The notes under the pieces are model-generated. The model had not been told where the DNA came from. It searched no databases and worked only from the letters and a program-made list of their open reading frames with translations. Positions 61,722-64,000 of a DNA stretch of 64,000 nt are shown here, piece by piece. Position 1 is the stretch's first letter; each line of letters opens with the position of its first letter. The stretch is from NCBI GenBank assembly GCA_036006525.1, contig DASYPP010000024.1:1-64000 (forward strand), read 5' to 3'. Made by a program: the position numbers and the translations under genes. The DNA comes from DASYPP01 sp036006525 (lineage in GTDB: Bacteria > Gemmatimonadota > Gemmatimonadetes > Gemmatimonadales > GWC2-71-9).

Positions 61722-63815
61722 ATGAATCGCCTCCACGGCTCAACCTCCTCCTATCTCTCGTCGGCCGCGCACCAGCCGGTGCACTGGTATGCCTGGAGCG
61801 AGGAAGCGTTCGCCGCGGCTCAACAGCAGGATCGCCCGATCCTGCTCGATATCGGCGCGGTGTGGTGTCACTGGTGCCACGTCATGGACGGCGAATCCTA
61901 CGAGGACCCGGCGCTCGCCGATTTTCTGAACCAGAATTTCATCGCCATCAAGGTGGACCGGGACGAGCGGCCCGACGTCGACGCGCGCTACCAGCGCGCG
62001 GTCCAGGCTTTCTCGGGCCAGGGCGGCTGGCCGCTGACCGGGTTCCTCACGCCGAAGGGCGAGGTCTTCTACGGCGGGACCTATTTCCCCCCCGACGGGA
62101 AGTATGGCCGCCCCGGCTTCCGGGGCGTGCTGCAACAGGTCCTCCAGATCTATCGGGAGCAGAAGGACCGCGTCGTTTCGCAATCGGAAGCGGTGCAACG
62201 GATCGTCGCCGAGTCCCTCGACGAAACCGGGCCCGGCGTGGCCAGCGACGCGATCCTGGACCAGGCGATCGAGCGGATGACCCGGAGCTTCGATTTCGCC
62301 AACGGCGGATTCGGCAGCGCGCCCAAGTTCCCCCACCCCGCGGCGATCGAGCTCCTGCTGCGCCGCTACCGCGACCGGCCGGAACCCGTCATCCGTGAGA
62401 TGATCGAGGCCAAGCTCGACGCGATGGCCCGGGGCGGCATTCACGATCACCTGGGCGGCGGCTTTCACCGCTACAGCACCGATGCCCGGTGGATCGTCCC
62501 CCACTTCGAGAAGATGTCGTACGACAACTCCGAGCTGCTCAGGGCGTACCTCGACGGCTGCTCGGCGTTCGGGGTCGAGGAGTTCCGGGAGACCGCGCGG
62601 GGGATCGTGCGCTTTGTCCGCGAGGTGCTGGCCGATGCCGGCGGCGGCTACGCCGCCAGCCAGGACGCCGATGTCGGGCTCGATGACGACGGCGACTACT
62701 TCACCTGGACACTGGAAGAGGCCCAGGCGGTACTCGCCGGAATCGAGCTGGATGTCGCGGCCACCTACTACGACATCGGCACTGCTGGCGAGATGCACCA
62801 TAACCCCGGCAAGAACGTGCTCTACATCAGCGCCCCGCTGGAAACCGTCGCGATCCGGCTCGGCATTTCCCTCCAGGACGTGATGAGCGCCCTGCCCGCG
62901 GCCGTGGGCCGGCTGCGCGCCGCTCGGGCGAAACGCCCGGCGCCGTTCGTAGATCCGACCCGCTACACCAACTGGAACGCGATGCTGGCCTCGGCCCTGC
63001 TCGCCGCCGGCGCGGTGCTGGATGATGGCTGGGCCCGGGACAACGCGCTCGGAACCCTGCGCCGAATCCGGCGCGAAAACGCCGAGCCGGACCAGGTGCG
63101 GCACACCCCGGGCGGCAGGCAGAACCTGCTGGAGGACCAGGTCCAGGTCGCCCAGGCGAGTCTCGACGCCTACGAGACCACGGGGGAGGCCGACTGGCTC
63201 GAGTGGAGCGTCCGGATCATGGATCGGGTGTGGCGGGACTTCTGGGACACGGGGTCGGGCGGGCTATTCGACTCCCGGGCAGAACCCGGTTCGGCCGGAC
63301 TCCTGCCGCTCCACTCCAAGCCGGTGCAGGATGCGCCGACGCCTTCACCCAATGGCGTGGCGGGGATCGTGCTCGCCCGGCTGGCGGAGATCACCGCGGA
63401 GCCCCGCTGGCGGGAGCGGCGCGACGCGCTGGTCAACGCCTTTGCCGGTGGCGCAGCCGACCTGGGGCTGCACGGCGCCACGTTCCTGATCGCGATGGAC
63501 TGGACCCTCCGCCCAGCGGCCCACCTGGTGATCGTCGGGCCTGCAGAGGATACGGAGGCTGAAAGGATGCACCGTCGGGCCTTGCGAACCTTCCTTCCGC
63601 GCCGAATCGTTCAGCGGCTCACCCGGGAAACTATCAAGACTACGGCGCTACCCCCCGCCCTGCGCGCCATGATTCAGGAGTCCAGCGGATCCAGGGCATA
63701 CGCCTGCGTAGGCACCAGTTGTCGATTGCCAGTTTCAAGTGATGCCGAGTGGGAGGCAACCCTAAGTCAGCTCATTCCCAATCCCGAGTCTTCGTCCTCC
63801 CTACCGGGTGATTGA
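61722..63815 (+). CDS. DUF255 thioredoxin-like protein (YyaL/SPATA20 family)
   Basis: 697 residues. The N-terminal thioredoxin-like domain (about 1-165) has the conserved signature YLSSAAHQPVHWYAWSEEAF and the WCHWCHVM redox-like site (about residues 47-54). It is followed by a six-hairpin glycosidase-like alpha/alpha barrel (about 200-600; GGIHDHLGGGFHRYSTDARWIVPHFEKMSYDN, GGYAASQDADV). Function in bacteria is unknown. ATG 61722 matches the family N-terminus; an earlier frame start at 61620 covers the repeat arm. The stop is at 63813-63815. Confidence 0.9.
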   Translation: MNRLHGSTSSYLSSAAHQPVHWYAWSEEAFAAAQQQDRPILLDIGAVWCHWCHVMDGESYEDPALADFLNQNFIAIKVDRDERPDVDARYQRAVQAFSGQGGWPLTGFLTPKGEVFYGGTYFPPDGKYGRPGFRGVLQQVLQIYREQKDRVVSQSEAVQRIVAESLDETGPGVASDAILDQAIERMTRSFDFANGGFGSAPKFPHPAAIELLLRRYRDRPEPVIREMIEAKLDAMARGGIHDHLGGGFHRYSTDARWIVPHFEKMSYDNSELLRAYLDGCSAFGVEEFRETARGIVRFVREVLADAGGGYAASQDADVGLDDDGDYFTWTLEEAQAVLAGIELDVAATYYDIGTAGEMHHNPGKNVLYISAPLETVAIRLGISLQDVMSALPAAVGRLRAARAKRPAPFVDPTRYTNWNAMLASALLAAGAVLDDGWARDNALGTLRRIRRENAEPDQVRHTPGGRQNLLEDQVQVAQASLDAYETTGEADWLEWSVRIMDRVWRDFWDTGSGGLFDSRAEPGSAGLLPLHSKPVQDAPTPSPNGVAGIVLARLAEITAEPRWRERRDALVNAFAGGAADLGLHGATFLIAMDWTLRPAAHLVIVGPAEDTEAERMHRRALRTFLPRRIVQRLTRETIKTTALPPALRAMIQESSGSRAYACVGTSCRLPVSSDAEWEATLSQLIPNPESSSSLPGD

Positions 63816-63831
63816 GCGTCCACCGGTATCG

Positions 63832-63947
63832 ACCGTTTTCAACTCAGAGACTCAGAGAAGGACTTCTTGGAAATCAATCGGAAATCGGAGCCAACTCAGA
63901 ACAGCCTGGTGTCCTCTGAGGCTCTGAGCCTCTGAGTTGAAAGCGGT
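63832..63947. repeat. Inverted-pair tandem repeat, unit CTCAGAGA, dispersed family
   Basis: Left arm 63832-63858 (ACCGTTTTCAACTCAGAGAC..) pairs with right arm 63913-63947 (...GCCTCTGAGTTGAAAGCGGT). The outer ends match those at 33288-33424 and 61656-61681. The last 53 bases of the window hold no recognised feature. Confidence 0.95.
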
Positions 63948-64000
63948 AGCCCGGAAAGGTGCCGAGCGGGCTTGCACCGGGTTACTTTCCAGCGATCGCA

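Overview
The window is chromosomal DNA from a high-GC, Gram-negative-type bacterium. TonB-dependent receptor, lipoprotein and outer-membrane protein genes are present. Together with many secreted or cytosolic peptidases (M16, M24, M28, M42, S9, S13), a Ccm haem-export set and a BHMT-MTHFR fusion, this resembles Gemmatimonadota. The phylum is an inference from gene content, not from a marker gene. No tRNA, rRNA, insertion sequence, prophage or CRISPR array was recognised.

Layout. 1-3.6 kb: start of a TonB receptor (open at the left edge), an M24 peptidase and a V4R-like protein. 3.9-5.5 kb: ECF sigma factor with zinc anti-sigma factor, then a DUF92 membrane protein. 5.6-10.2 kb: lipoprotein, then a coupled five-gene set (FAD oxidoreductase, flavin reductase, methyltransferase, SRPBCC protein, KAS II) that looks like a small biosynthetic cluster. 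10.3-11.0 kb: aquaporin. 11.2-14.4 kb, minus strand: STAS - response regulator - CcmA-B-C-D, preceded by a candidate GEMM/c-di-GMP-like riboswitch and promoter. 14.6-19.9 kb: acetyl-CoA synthetase, then Kup, VKOR, DsbA-like and a small coiled-coil gene. 20-23.7 kb: small hypothetical, OmpA-like-size barrel candidate, OsmC, PgsA-like, cNMP-binding protein, GalU-like, and a degenerate SpeD-fold protein. 23.6-29.5 kb, minus strand: TPR - ABC ATPase - permease - M16 peptidase operon behind a MarR regulator. 29.6-37.1 kb: membrane protein, amidohydrolase, P5C dehydrogenase, a modC relic, TauE, a response regulator and an S9 peptidase. 37-41 kb: CutA, Yip1-like, GNAT, YggT and YggU. 41.2-48.2 kb: MetH, BHMT-MTHFR fusion, acyl-CoA dehydrogenase. 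48.4-55.8 kb: S13 carboxypeptidase, aminotransferase, BtuF-like protein, M42 peptidase, HEAT protein. 56-63.8 kb: M28-PDZ peptidase, GAF protein, alpha/beta hydrolase, an unknown gene, a PolX with an apparently dead polymerase site, Nth, and a DUF255 thioredoxin-like protein.

The most striking feature is between the genes. About twenty intergenic elements consist of a short imperfect tandem motif (about 6-10 bp), a spacer, then the reverse complement of the same motif, so each can fold into a long hairpin. Nearly every locus uses a different motif, a few motifs recur at distant loci, and arms often supply the stop or start codon of the flanking gene. I regard this as the best candidate for an undescribed system here. 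The nearest comparison known to me is the short tandem heptamer repeats of cyanobacteria, which are not organised as inverted pairs.

Methionine and one-carbon metabolism form a loose theme: MetH, BHMT-MTHFR, a class I aminotransferase, a BtuF-like B12-binding protein, an fRMsr-like GAF protein and a SpeD-like protein. Start sites were moved in many genes where the longest reading frame would begin inside a hairpin arm or inside the neighbouring gene.
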